Notes under the pieces: model-generated
Told to the model about the DNA's origin: nothing
Databases searched by the model: none
What the model saw: the letters and a program-made list of their open reading frames with translations, nothing else
Program-made: the position numbers and the translations under genes
Source: an uncultured Porphyromonadaceae bacterium
GTDB lineage: Bacteria; Bacteroidota; Bacteroidia; Bacteroidales; Muribaculaceae
DNA length: 32,587 bases
Assembly (NCBI GenBank): GCA_947177185.1
Contig: CAMWTJ010000021.1
Span: forward strand, 1-32,587
Direction: 5' to 3'
Shown here: in pieces, positions 15,386 to 22,506 of the stretch
How the letters are laid out: every line of letters starts with the position of its first letter
Position numbering within the stretch: the stretch's first letter is position 1

Positions 15386-16954
15386 TTATCGCTGCTCCGA
15401 GGGAGCAGGTACTATAGAGATGCTGTCAAGGCCTATGAAGCGGAAAGGATACTCGCAGCGCACTATCACGCCTTCCCAGCCGGGAGTAGCTACATCGGGA
15501 TGCGAGAAATCCACCTCGACAGTCTTATATGCGCGACGCACCGGCCCCATGCCCACACTGTGGTGGCTTCGGAAAACCGCCGACGAACCTGCCGGACGCA
15601 CAGCCACCCACACATCAGGCCCGAAAGGCGCCGCGTAAGGCGCCGATATCGAATCGTCAAGGCCGGGCATGGCCGACGGCACAAGACGCAACGGCCGCGC
15701 ATGAGGATAAAGCGAGCGGAACGACGCACGCCACGCACGCTCCATGCGTGAATCGCTCACAGGCATCATGTAGGAGAACGACACATCCGGCGTGAACAGC
15801 ATCTTCGGCAACACCGGCGACGACTGCACACAGCCGCCTCCGCGCTCCATGAACTCCCGCTCTATGCGGTCATATTCCGCGCGCGAGGCACTCGTGTAGG
15901 TCCACTCCGAAAGCAGCACACAGCCGGCAAGCACAGCCGTAAGCACGAGCGCAGCATTGGAGAAGCCTCGACGCGGAAGCAGGCGTATGGTCAGCACAAG
16001 CGAGGCAAGCGCCGCACCGAACAGCATGCGGTTGGCCCACAGACCGAGCAGCGAAGCAAACACCGCACACGCCACGAGCGTATCGAACCAGAACGCTCCC
16101 GACGCATACATGCTGCGGAAGCTAACGTGCCGACGCAACTTGGCGCGCAGCATCACAATCACAAGCGGCACCAGCCACATGCCATAGCTCACCCAGTACA
16201 GCACATTCAGCACCGAGAACCCGGCTCTGCGCGCACGCGCAAAATTACCCGGCGAGAACACCAGGAAGGCGCAGCCCACGGCATAACCGACTATGAGCAC
16301 ATACTGCGCCGTGGTCACAGAGCGCAGATTGCGCAGCCACCACACGAACACCGCCACCGAAAGACCCACGCAGAGCGCCTCGTTGCCGTTGCCGGCCAGC
16401 ACACCGAGCACAAAAGCCGCCGGCAAAGCCCAATGCGGAGTCCGCGCCTTGCGGAAAAGCCACAGCAGCCACAGCATGGCCACGGCAAACGTCCACATGT
16501 AGCATATCTGAAAGGCCGGGGTCATATGGGTGATAAAAAACAGAAAATACAATCCCACGGCCGTGGCCACCGGGCGCGGCCGGCCTACGCCGGTTCCGGC
16601 GTGGGCCAGCACAAGCACTATAAACGCCACGAACACCGCCGCATTGCACACCGCAAACAGCGTGCGGCCGCCGATGCCGCAGAAAAACTGTATCAGCGTG
16701 TGGGCGAAGGCACGGCCGTTCACGTCCAGCCAGTGCACCCGCTGAGAGCTCACGATATCGGCGGCGGTTTCTATATGCCGCGGAGTTTCATCGCCCGTCA
16801 CGCGCTCGATAATGGGAATATAGTCATGAGTGAACACGAAGCCATAGTCCATATCGTCGCTTATCCACACAGCCTTCATGCAGAAGGCGAACACTATTAT
16901 GGCGCCGGCGAGAAGAATCAGGCCGGAGATGGCGCGCCGCGAAGTCGTGGTCAT
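15386..16954 (-). CDS. DUF6056 family polytopic membrane protein (GT-C-like)
   Basis: This 522-residue protein has about ten hydrophobic segments and an extracytoplasmic C-terminal part. The first loop contains SDDMDYGF and later WLDVNGRAFAHTLIQFF, features of the DUF6056 family. The acidic SDDxD after the first membrane helix, the position used by GT-C glycosyltransferases for catalysis, supports a polyprenyl-phosphate-sugar-dependent transferase (inference). Its start overlaps the stop of the upstream GtrB-like gene by four bases, so the two are almost certainly coupled. GtrB would make the polyprenyl-phosphate sugar and this protein would use it outside the membrane. The acceptor is unknown. 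Confidence 0.82.
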   Translation of the reverse strand: MTTTSRRAISGLILLAGAIIVFAFCMKAVWISDDMDYGFVFTHDYIPIIERVTGDETPRHIETAADIVSSQRVHWLDVNGRAFAHTLIQFFCGIGGRTLFAVCNAAVFVAFIVLVLAHAGTGVGRPRPVATAVGLYFLFFITHMTPAFQICYMWTFAVAMLWLLWLFRKARTPHWALPAAFVLGVLAGNGNEALCVGLSVAVFVWWLRNLRSVTTAQYVLIVGYAVGCAFLVFSPGNFARARRAGFSVLNVLYWVSYGMWLVPLVIVMLRAKLRRHVSFRSMYASGAFWFDTLVACAVFASLLGLWANRMLFGAALASLVLTIRLLPRRGFSNAALVLTAVLAGCVLLSEWTYTSASRAEYDRIEREFMERGGGCVQSSPVLPKMLFTPDVSFSYMMPVSDSRMERAWRASFRSLYPHARPLRLVPSAMPGLDDSISAPYAAPFGPDVWVAVRPAGSSAVFRSHHSVGMGPVRRAYKTVEVDFSHPDVATPGWEGVIVRCEYPFRFIGLDSISIVPAPSEQR

Positions 16955-17961
16955 ACCTTTGAATCGTTATAAATGTCGGCTATGTAGACGGGCCGGCGCT
17001 TGCTTTCCATGAAAATGCGCCCTATGTATTCGCCTACTATGCCTATGGCGCAGAGCTGCAGACCGCCCAGCAGAAGCAGCACGCATATCAGCGTGGGATA
17101 TCCGGCCACGGGGTCGCCGTACAGCAGCGTGCGCACCACAGTGAATATCAGATATACAAATGCGGCTATCGCGGTGACGAAACCCACCACCGACGCTATG
17201 CGCAGCGGAGCGGTGGAGTGGCTTGTGATGCCTTCCACGGCAAGATTGAACAGCCGGCGGTAGCTGAACGACGACGCCCCTTCCTCGCGGTCGGCGGTGA
17301 CAAACTCCACATCCTTCTTGCTATAGCCTATCCAGGCAAACAGCCCTTTGCTATAGCGCTGGGTTTCGCGCAACGAGCGCACCGCGTCGACACAGCGCCT
17401 GTCGAGCAGGCGGAAATCGCCCACATTGGGCATCACGTCTATGTCGGAGGCCGACTGCAGCATGCTGTAATAGGCCATGGACAGACGCCGGCGAAGCCAG
17501 CTTTCGCGCCCGCGCGTGGCACGGCGGCCATACACATCGTCGTAGCCGCTCTCCCACTCTGCTATCATGCGCGGGATGGCCTCCACGGGATGCTGAAGGT
17601 CAGCATCAAGAATCACCACACAGTGGCCCGTAGCGTAATCGAGCCCCGCGAGCATCGCGGCTTCCTTTCCGAAATTACGCGACAGGCTCACGTAGCAGAA
17701 GCGCGGGTCGGCGGCGCGCAGTTCGCGCAGCACCTGCAGCGTGTCGTCGCGCGAGCCGTCATTGACGAGCAGCACCTCATAATCGTATTCGGCTATCTCG
17801 CGCCCGTCGGAGAGGGCGCGCATGCGGTTGTCGAGCAGCGGTGTCAGCGCATCGCGCAGACGCAGCAGTCCGCGTCCCTCGTTGTAGGCCGGAATCACAA
17901 GCGACACCTTGCGTCGCTCGTCCACAGGCATTGTGGTATCGTGGTGTGTGTGCATATCCAT
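16951..17961 (-). CDS. GtrB-like polyprenyl-phosphate glycosyltransferase (GT2, DPM1-like)
   Basis: This 336-residue GT2 protein has the nucleotide-binding start VSLVIPAYNEG, the DGS (NDGSRDDT), and DADLQHP at 119-125, where DAD binds metal. SRNFGKEAAMLAGLD is typical of the DPM1/GtrB group. Two transmembrane segments near residues 240-310 are typical of GtrB, which transfers a sugar from a nucleotide sugar to undecaprenyl phosphate at the cytoplasmic face. It is followed by and overlaps the DUF6056 gene. No GtrA-like flippase adjoins it. The start is the ATG at 17959-17961; M11 is also possible. Confidence 0.92.
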   Translation of the reverse strand: MDMHTHHDTTMPVDERRKVSLVIPAYNEGRGLLRLRDALTPLLDNRMRALSDGREIAEYDYEVLLVNDGSRDDTLQVLRELRAADPRFCYVSLSRNFGKEAAMLAGLDYATGHCVVILDADLQHPVEAIPRMIAEWESGYDDVYGRRATRGRESWLRRRLSMAYYSMLQSASDIDVMPNVGDFRLLDRRCVDAVRSLRETQRYSKGLFAWIGYSKKDVEFVTADREEGASSFSYRRLFNLAVEGITSHSTAPLRIASVVGFVTAIAAFVYLIFTVVRTLLYGDPVAGYPTLICVLLLLGGLQLCAIGIVGEYIGRIFMESKRRPVYIADIYNDSKV

Positions 17962-17971
17962 AGTATTTCTG

Positions 17972-18003
17972 CAAATTTACGTTTTTTTCGTCACCTAAGC
18001 AAA
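17972..18003 (-). promoter_or_regulatory. Promoter of the GtrB-like/DUF6056 operon
   Basis: On the minus strand TAAATTTG (17972-17979) matches TAnnTTTG and TTTG (18000-18003) is the -33 element with a 20-base spacer. It is 10 bases upstream of the start codon. Confidence 0.75.
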
Positions 18004-18050
18004 TTCGCAGACAGACAGATACGAAAATAATGCCCGGGCATTTCAAGCCG

Positions 18051-18080
18051 AGAGCCGGCCCGATATAACGGACCGGCTCT
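18051..18080 (-). terminator. Hairpin downstream of the NTF2-like gene
   Basis: AGAGCCGG and CCGGCTCT pair perfectly, extended by CCG/CGG across one mismatch, around a 6-base loop. It lies about 95 bases after the NTF2-like stop codon and lacks a T-tract. A nearby palindrome TGCCCGGGCA occupies 18031-18040. Confidence 0.45.
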
Positions 18081-18173
18081 TATTCATGCGCACGGTTTTT
18101 AACTCCGGGGACTAACGGACGCCGCCCGGCCTTCTGACGTGTGATGCGAGTGTACAGCTGGCAATCAACACAT

Positions 18174-18557
18174 TCACTTGCCTATGGTGTCGGAGTTCTG
18201 ATTGTAGGCCTTGGCCACGCATTTCCACTCGCCGTCGAGCTTGAGCAGCAGGAGGAAGTCGGTGAAGTCGATGGAGCCGCCCCAGCCCTCTTCGAGGACG
18301 CGCACTACGGCAACGGTTTCTTCCACGGCGAGCACATCGATGCGGGCCTTGAAGTCAGCTCCGGCACCAACCGTGTCTACATTGTGGTAGAACTGCTCGA
18401 TAGAGCCGCGCTCAACTGTGCCGTTCAGTATGCCGAACAGCACGGCGTCGTCAGTGAATAGAGTCTTTGCGTACTCGCTGTTGCCTTCAGCCACGCTCTT
18501 CACAAACTTCTCGGCGGCCTTGGCCACTGCTTCGTATTCTTTGATTTCGCTTCTCAT
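18174..18557 (-). CDS. NTF2-like (lumazine-binding/SnoaL-type) protein
   Basis: This 127-residue cytoplasmic protein has the layout of NTF2-like family proteins of the Lumazine_bd_2/SnoaL type: an N-terminal helix VAKAAEKFVKSVAEGN, FTDDAVLFG, then a beta-sheet ending with DGEWKCVAKAYNQN. Such proteins form small cone-shaped pockets and may be enzymes or ligand binders; the substrate cannot be read here. It is divergent from the first HxlR regulator and shares with it a region containing a 15-base inverted repeat, so it is likely regulated by it. Confidence 0.82.
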   Translation of the reverse strand: MRSEIKEYEAVAKAAEKFVKSVAEGNSEYAKTLFTDDAVLFGILNGTVERGSIEQFYHNVDTVGAGADFKARIDVLAVEETVAVVRVLEEGWGGSIDFTDFLLLLKLDGEWKCVAKAYNQNSDTIGK

Positions 18558-18588
18558 GTCGTTATGTATTAATGTGATTTTATGTATG

Positions 18589-18596
18589 CAAAGTTA
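18589..18596 (-). promoter_or_regulatory. -7 promoter box of the NTF2-like gene
   Basis: TAACTTTG on the minus strand matches TAnnTTTG. A CTTG at 18617-18620 could be the -33 element with a 20-base spacer. The start codon lies about 30 bases downstream. Confidence 0.6.
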
Positions 18597-18631
18597 CTGT
18601 CACAATACGTCAAAATCAAGTACCGAAAAAT

Positions 18632-18667
18632 TTTTCATATACCGAATATTTTTTCGGTATATGAAAA
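18632..18667. promoter_or_regulatory. Operator: 15-base inverted repeat between the NTF2-like and HxlR genes
   Basis: TTTTCATATACCGAA (18632-18646) and its exact complement TTCGGTATATGAAAA (18653-18667) are separated by 6 bases. The right arm overlaps the region expected to hold the -33 element of the hxlR promoter, so binding there would repress the regulator gene. A further half-site TACCGA occurs at 18621-18626. That the first HxlR protein binds here is inference. Confidence 0.8.
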
Positions 18668-18683
18668 TTAGACAGTTATTTAG

Positions 18684-18691
18684 TATCTTTG
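18684..18691 (+). promoter_or_regulatory. -7 promoter box of the first HxlR gene
   Basis: TATCTTTG matches TAnnTTTG, 28 bases upstream of the ATG at 18719. This also argues for that start rather than the upstream in-frame one at 18689. Confidence 0.65.
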
Positions 18692-18718
18692 CGTATCAAT
18701 CAACGATATTACAATCCG

Positions 18719-19093
18719 ATGGCTTACGAAAAGAAAATTCCTGTGGACCTGGACTGCCCTTTGCGGCTCACAATGAGTCTGATTGAGTCGAAATGGAAAT
18801 CTTGTATTCTTGATGAGTTGAGAGCAGGAAAGCCTATGCGTCCGAGCGAAATCCACAGATGTCTGCCGGAGGCAGCTCCGCGGGTGCTCGACATCCAGCT
18901 CAAAGAGATGGTGGAAGACGGGCTCGTCGCAAAAACCATTTATCCAGAACTGCCCCCGCGCTCCGAATATGCGATAACCGACCTTGGGCTGTCGCTAATT
19001 CCGATAATTGACCGAATGCTGAAATGGGGCGAGGAGCATTTCGATATTTTTGAGAAAAAATATGGCAGGAAGCGTAGCGGATGCAACAGCTGA
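18719..19093 (+). CDS. HxlR family winged-helix regulator, first copy
   Basis: This 124-residue protein matches the HxlR family: a DNA-binding winged helix from DCPLRLTMSLIESKWKSCILDELRAGK through RPSEIHRCLPEAAPRVLDIQLKEMVEDGLV, then the dimer region. A cysteine at residue 13 lies where HxlR members such as YodB carry a redox-sensing cysteine. It likely binds the inverted repeat at 18632-18667 and controls itself and the divergent NTF2-like gene (inference). It is convergent with the second HxlR gene, with 12 bases between stops. The start is 19 or more bases past the predicted transcription start. Confidence 0.92.
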   Translation: MAYEKKIPVDLDCPLRLTMSLIESKWKSCILDELRAGKPMRPSEIHRCLPEAAPRVLDIQLKEMVEDGLVAKTIYPELPPRSEYAITDLGLSLIPIIDRMLKWGEEHFDIFEKKYGRKRSGCNS

Positions 19094-19105
19094 TCAGCGC
19101 CCTAT

Positions 19106-19462
19106 CTACTTTTCGGCGCCGCCGTGCTCTACGGCCCACGCCACAAGATTGCGTATTATCGGCATAAGGCTCTGCCCTTTGGGTGTAAGCGAATATTCCA
19201 CGCGCGGTGGTATTTCGGCATAAAGCCGGCGGCTCACCAGGCCGTCGGCCTCGAGCGTTTTCAGAGTCGATGCGAGCACCTTCGGGGAGATGTCGGGAAT
19301 CACCCTCCCCAATGCGTTGAACCGCAGCGGAGCTTCGTCGGCGAGCACGCACAACACAAGCAGCGACCACTTGCCCGAAAAGCGCGCTATCACGTTGCGC
19401 ACCGGGCAGGCCTCTATATTTGTATATTTTTTTAAGTTGTTTTCTATCGCCAAGTCGTTCAT
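19106..19462 (-). CDS. HxlR family winged-helix regulator, second copy
   Basis: This 118-residue HxlR protein has NIEACPVRNVIARFSGKWSLLVLCVLADEAPLRFNALGRVIPDISPKVLASTLKTLEADGLV, the normal winged-helix region, and cysteine 19 at the redox position. It is divergent from the cupin gene. The shared spacer carries GTAAG/CTTAC half-sites at 19485-19508, so it likely controls the cupin and itself (inference). Although it differs from the first HxlR throughout, both sit in the same arrangement with a target-like gene upstream. Confidence 0.92.
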   Translation of the reverse strand: MNDLAIENNLKKYTNIEACPVRNVIARFSGKWSLLVLCVLADEAPLRFNALGRVIPDISPKVLASTLKTLEADGLVSRRLYAEIPPRVEYSLTPKGQSLMPIIRNLVAWAVEHGGAEK

Positions 19463-19472
19463 ATTCAGCTTT

Positions 19473-19510
19473 GGTTACTTGCGGGTAAGTGCCTTACGTT
19501 TTGGTAAGTT
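19473..19510. promoter_or_regulatory. Operator-like array of GTAAG/CTTAC half-sites before the cupin gene
   Basis: GTAAG (19485-19489), CTTAC (19493-19497) and GTAAG (19504-19508) alternate, forming two overlapping inverted repeats with 3- and 6-base spacers; TTAC at 19475-19478 may be a fourth half-site. The array lies between the HxlR start and the -33 element of the cupin promoter. Binding by the second HxlR protein is inference. Confidence 0.65.
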
Positions 19511-19511
19511 G

Positions 19512-19542
19512 TTGTATATCAATAAATTTAATATTACCTTTG
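19512..19542 (+). promoter_or_regulatory. Promoter of the cupin gene
   Basis: TTG (19512-19514) and TACCTTTG (19535-19542) match the Bacteroidetes -33 and -7 elements with a 20-base spacer. The half-site array ends at the -33 element. Confidence 0.7.
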
Positions 19543-19607
19543 CACTATCAAAAAGAAAGCGGCTTTCTGTCGCAAAGTTAGTAATTAATTTCAACACCCA
19601 AAACCAC

Positions 19608-20018
19608 ATGAGCGAATTAACACTTTTACACCGTGGCAAAAAATATGCCCACGCATCCGTGGGCAATCTCGGCGGATTCGAAGGAAAACAGTTTCTGAAA
19701 GACGCCATCGGCGCCACGTCTTGCGAAATCTCCTTCGGCACTCTCCCGCATGGCGCTTCCGTGCCGTTTTTCCACAGCCACAAGGCCAATGAGGAAAACT
19801 ACATCATACTCTCGGGCGCAGGACGCTTCCAGGCCGACGACGATGTGTTCGAGATAGGCGAAGGTTCGGTGGTGCGTGTCAGCACCGGCTGCGACCGCAA
19901 CCTGCTCTGCACATCCGATGTGCCCATGACCTACATCTGCATACAGGCCAAAGAAGGCAGCCTCGAGGCATGCACCGCCGACGACGGCGTAATCACCGAA
20001 CGCCCGTCAGCGCTCTGA
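19608..20018 (+). CDS. Cupin domain protein
   Basis: This 136-residue protein is a single cupin barrel. The metal-binding first motif is FFHSHKANEENYIILSGAGRF and the second part includes DDDVFEIGEGSVVRVSTG. Cupins bind a metal and act as small dioxygenases, isomerases or sensors; the reaction here is not evident. It is divergent from the second HxlR gene and likely controlled by it. The longer frame starting at 19290 would read backward over the HxlR region and is not real. It ends 3 bases from the end of the convergent xerC gene. Confidence 0.88.
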   Translation: MSELTLLHRGKKYAHASVGNLGGFEGKQFLKDAIGATSCEISFGTLPHGASVPFFHSHKANEENYIILSGAGRFQADDDVFEIGEGSVVRVSTGCDRNLLCTSDVPMTYICIQAKEGSLEACTADDGVITERPSAL

Positions 20019-20021
20019 ACG

Positions 20022-20954
20022 CTACTGCGAGTCGCCGCGTTTCTTGCGTGAGGCGCGCGGGTGTGCCTGCTCATAGTTGTTTTGCAGGTCGCGGTAGCTC
20101 AGGTGTGTGTATATCTGCGTTGTGGCCAGCGACGAGTGGCCGAGCAGCCGCTGCACGGCGTTGAGGTCGGCGCCGTTGTTGAGCATATCGGAAGCGAAAG
20201 AGTGGCGCAGAACATGCGGCGAGCGCTTGCGCGCATGCACGGCACCGTCGAGCGCGGCGTGCACTATGCGGTTCAGCAATCCGTAGTACAGCGGTTCGCC
20301 CGTCGGGCGGACAAAAAAGGCCTCGGTCGGGCCTCCCACAGTGCGCCGGCGCACTCCGCGATACTGCTCTATGGCAGCGCGGAGTTCGCCGGCAAATGGT
20401 ATTATGCGTTCTTTATTGCGTTTTCCCAGCACTTTGAGCTCGCTGCGGTCGGTGCGCACGTCGGCGTCGAGCAGGCCTATGAGTTCCGACGCACGCATGC
20501 CTGTGGCATACAGCATGAGCAGTATGGTATGGTCGCGCACCGCTTCGAAGCTGTCGGCGTCGGGCACCTCGTCCAGCACGCGGGCGGTTTCGTCCGGGCG
20601 TATGAAATCGGGCAGACGATGGTCGAGGCGCGCCGGCGTGAGTTCGGCGGCCGGGTTGGTGCGCAGGCCGCGCGTGCGCATGGCCCACGCAAACAGCGCG
20701 CGCAGCGACTGTATGCGCCTGCGGAGCGTGCGCGCCGACGCGCCCGCCGCGGCCATCGAGGCCACCCAGGCGCGCAGGTCGTCGAGCGTGACAGCCGCGA
20801 GCTCCGGCTCCTGGCCTCCGGCGGCAAACTCGCACCAGTGCCGGAGGTCGGAGCCGTAGGCGCGGACAGTGTGCGGCGATGCGCCCGCTTCCGCTTCGAG
20901 ATGTGTGAGAAATTCGTCTATCACTGCCCGGAAGTTGCTATTACTGAGCGGCAT
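20022..20954 (-). CDS. xerC: Tyrosine recombinase XerC
   Basis: This 310-residue recombinase likely acts with a second Xer protein to resolve chromosome dimers at dif. The N-terminal SAM-like domain (VIDEFLTHLEAEAGASPHTVRAYGSDLRHWCEF) precedes the catalytic domain with R154 (GMRASEL), K178 (GKRNK), H247-x-x-R250, H273 (LGHSS) and nucleophile Y282 (QIYTHL). The YEQAHPRA tail resembles Bacteroidetes XerC. I chose the ATG at 20952-20954, which overlaps the amylase end by 14 bases; a longer start at 21035 would lie inside the amylase gene. No mobile-element genes adjoin it, so a host role is more likely. Confidence 0.85.
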   Translation of the reverse strand: MPLSNSNFRAVIDEFLTHLEAEAGASPHTVRAYGSDLRHWCEFAAGGQEPELAAVTLDDLRAWVASMAAAGASARTLRRRIQSLRALFAWAMRTRGLRTNPAAELTPARLDHRLPDFIRPDETARVLDEVPDADSFEAVRDHTILLMLYATGMRASELIGLLDADVRTDRSELKVLGKRNKERIIPFAGELRAAIEQYRGVRRRTVGGPTEAFFVRPTGEPLYYGLLNRIVHAALDGAVHARKRSPHVLRHSFASDMLNNGADLNAVQRLLGHSSLATTQIYTHLSYRDLQNNYEQAHPRASRKKRGDSQ

Positions 20955-22371
20955 ACAGTATGCACGTGGCGTGCGGAGCGAGCGAGCCGCGCAGCAGGCC
21001 GTTGCGCACCGCAAACGCGGCGCCGCACGTGGCATCTGTATAATCGCCGTCGGGCAGCGTGGTGTCGAGGCGCACGTTCTGCCTGCGGCCTGAAAAGTTC
21101 ACCAGCGCGGCTCCGCGCTCGCCGCGGGCCACCTCGACCACGGTGCCGTCCTTCGACGCGAACAGGTGCTCCACCTCTCCGTGCATGGCACGCCGAAACG
21201 CTATCGCAGCGCGCACCTCGGGGTGCATAAACTCATCGTTGCCGCGGGCGCCGAGCACGTTGTTGCCCCAATAGTTCTCGCGGGTGGATCCCGCCGGACG
21301 GCTGAAAAACAGCGGTGTGCCGTGCTGACGCGCCGTGAGGAACACAAATCCCGCACGCACCTGATCGTCGGTCATGCCTGCCGATTCGTGCTCGTTGCAG
21401 TAGGTGTCGTGGCTCTCCACCCAAGTCACGAGGCGGTCGGGGGAGGCGGGGTGATGCCAGCTCACAAGGTCGGCTGCTCCGTAGCTTCCTTTGTTGAGAG
21501 CCTCGCGCAGCGCGTGCCCGTAGCTGCTGGCCACGACATCCATATATTCTGCATACTCGCGCTCCTTCACATTGCGGTCCTGAAGCACCTCGCCGTAGAT
21601 GTACAGGCTGTCGGGCATGAGCAGCGACAGGCCGCGCACAGCCTCGCGCCCCGTGGCTACATCCCAGAAATTGTTGCGCTCGGCGCGCGCGTCGAGCGGG
21701 TCGGAAGGCAGGCCTATGTGCTTGGCCGTATCATATCTGAAGCCGCGCGTGCCGAGATTGATCAGGTCGTTGACGTACTGCAGATAATAGTATTGGAAAT
21801 CCGGGTTCTCGGTGTTCACGTCCGGCAGGCCGCCCATCTTGCCTGTGGTGCACTGCATGCGGTCGTTGTAGTCGGTGATGTCGGTAAGGCCGTTGGCGTG
21901 AAACAGCTTGTCGTGGCCCCCCACGGCGTTGTCAAGTCCGGGAAGCACCGCCGTGTGGTCCACCGCCGTGTGGTTCGGAAGCACATCCACTATCACCTTC
22001 ACGCCATGCGCATAGGCGCTGTCGCACATGGCCTTGAACGACTCGCGCGATCCCAGCGCATAGTTGCCGATGGTCCAGTCCGTGGGCTGATAGTAATAGT
22101 ACCACTTGCCGCGCACGCTGTCGCCGGGCTGGCTGTAAAGCGCTTTGCCGCCGCCTTCGCCCACATAGCAGGCCTGCGCGGGCGAGGTCTGCACATAGGC
22201 ATAGCCTGCGGCCGCAATATCGGCCATGTTGGCGGCTATGGTATCAAAACTCCACGACCACGCGTGCAGTATCACATCGTCCTGCGTCGGAGCAGTGGCC
22301 GGAGGGGTGGCCGCCCCTGCCTGCAGGAAGGCTGTCAGGAGAGCGGCGGGAAGAACAAATCTGATTTTCAT
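20941..22371 (-). CDS. Secreted GH13 alpha-amylase
   Basis: This 476-residue glycoside hydrolase has a signal peptide (MKIRFVLPAALLTAFLQAGA) and the four GH13 regions: I DVLPNH (129-134), II GFRYDTAKH (210-218, nucleophile D214), III YGEV (acid/base E261) and IV ESHD (319-322). A C-terminal beta domain follows. It would cut alpha-1,4-glucans such as starch in the periplasm or outside. There is no lipobox and no SusC/SusD neighbour, so it is not part of an obvious starch locus. It slightly overlaps xerC by gene end, an odd but likely neutral arrangement. Confidence 0.95.
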   Translation of the reverse strand: MKIRFVLPAALLTAFLQAGAATPPATAPTQDDVILHAWSWSFDTIAANMADIAAAGYAYVQTSPAQACYVGEGGGKALYSQPGDSVRGKWYYYYQPTDWTIGNYALGSRESFKAMCDSAYAHGVKVIVDVLPNHTAVDHTAVLPGLDNAVGGHDKLFHANGLTDITDYNDRMQCTTGKMGGLPDVNTENPDFQYYYLQYVNDLINLGTRGFRYDTAKHIGLPSDPLDARAERNNFWDVATGREAVRGLSLLMPDSLYIYGEVLQDRNVKEREYAEYMDVVASSYGHALREALNKGSYGAADLVSWHHPASPDRLVTWVESHDTYCNEHESAGMTDDQVRAGFVFLTARQHGTPLFFSRPAGSTRENYWGNNVLGARGNDEFMHPEVRAAIAFRRAMHGEVEHLFASKDGTVVEVARGERGAALVNFSGRRQNVRLDTTLPDGDYTDATCGAAFAVRNGLLRGSLAPHATCILYAAQ

Positions 22372-22403
22372 GGAAACAGTATGATATAATGATTATGATT
22401 AGG

Positions 22404-22435
22404 CAAATTTACTCCATTTGTGGATAAAAAGCAAA
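22404..22435 (-). promoter_or_regulatory. Promoter of the alpha-amylase gene
   Basis: On the minus strand TAAATTTG (22404-22411) matches TAnnTTTG and TTTG (22432-22435) gives a -33 element with a 20-base spacer. Confidence 0.75.
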
Positions 22436-22474
22436 AAACGGCCAAAAATATGGGCGTTTTTGGCGAAAATAAGG

Positions 22475-22482
22475 TATTTTTG
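22475..22482 (+). promoter_or_regulatory. -7 promoter box of the phosphoethanolamine-transferase-like gene
   Basis: TATTTTTG matches TAnnTTTG, 24 bases upstream of the ATG at 22507. Confidence 0.65.
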
Positions 22483-22506
22483 CACTTTCAATAGGAATAA
22501 CGGTCT

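Noticed and set aside
19290-19607. Long N-terminal extension of the cupin gene
   Set aside because: It lies opposite the HxlR gene and crosses the operator and promoter of the cupin gene; the cupin homology begins at 19608.
20022-20954. XerC considered as the integrase of a mobile element
   Set aside because: It has the host XerC layout and HPRA-type tail, there is no adjacent att-like repeat or mobile gene, and it sits among host genes.
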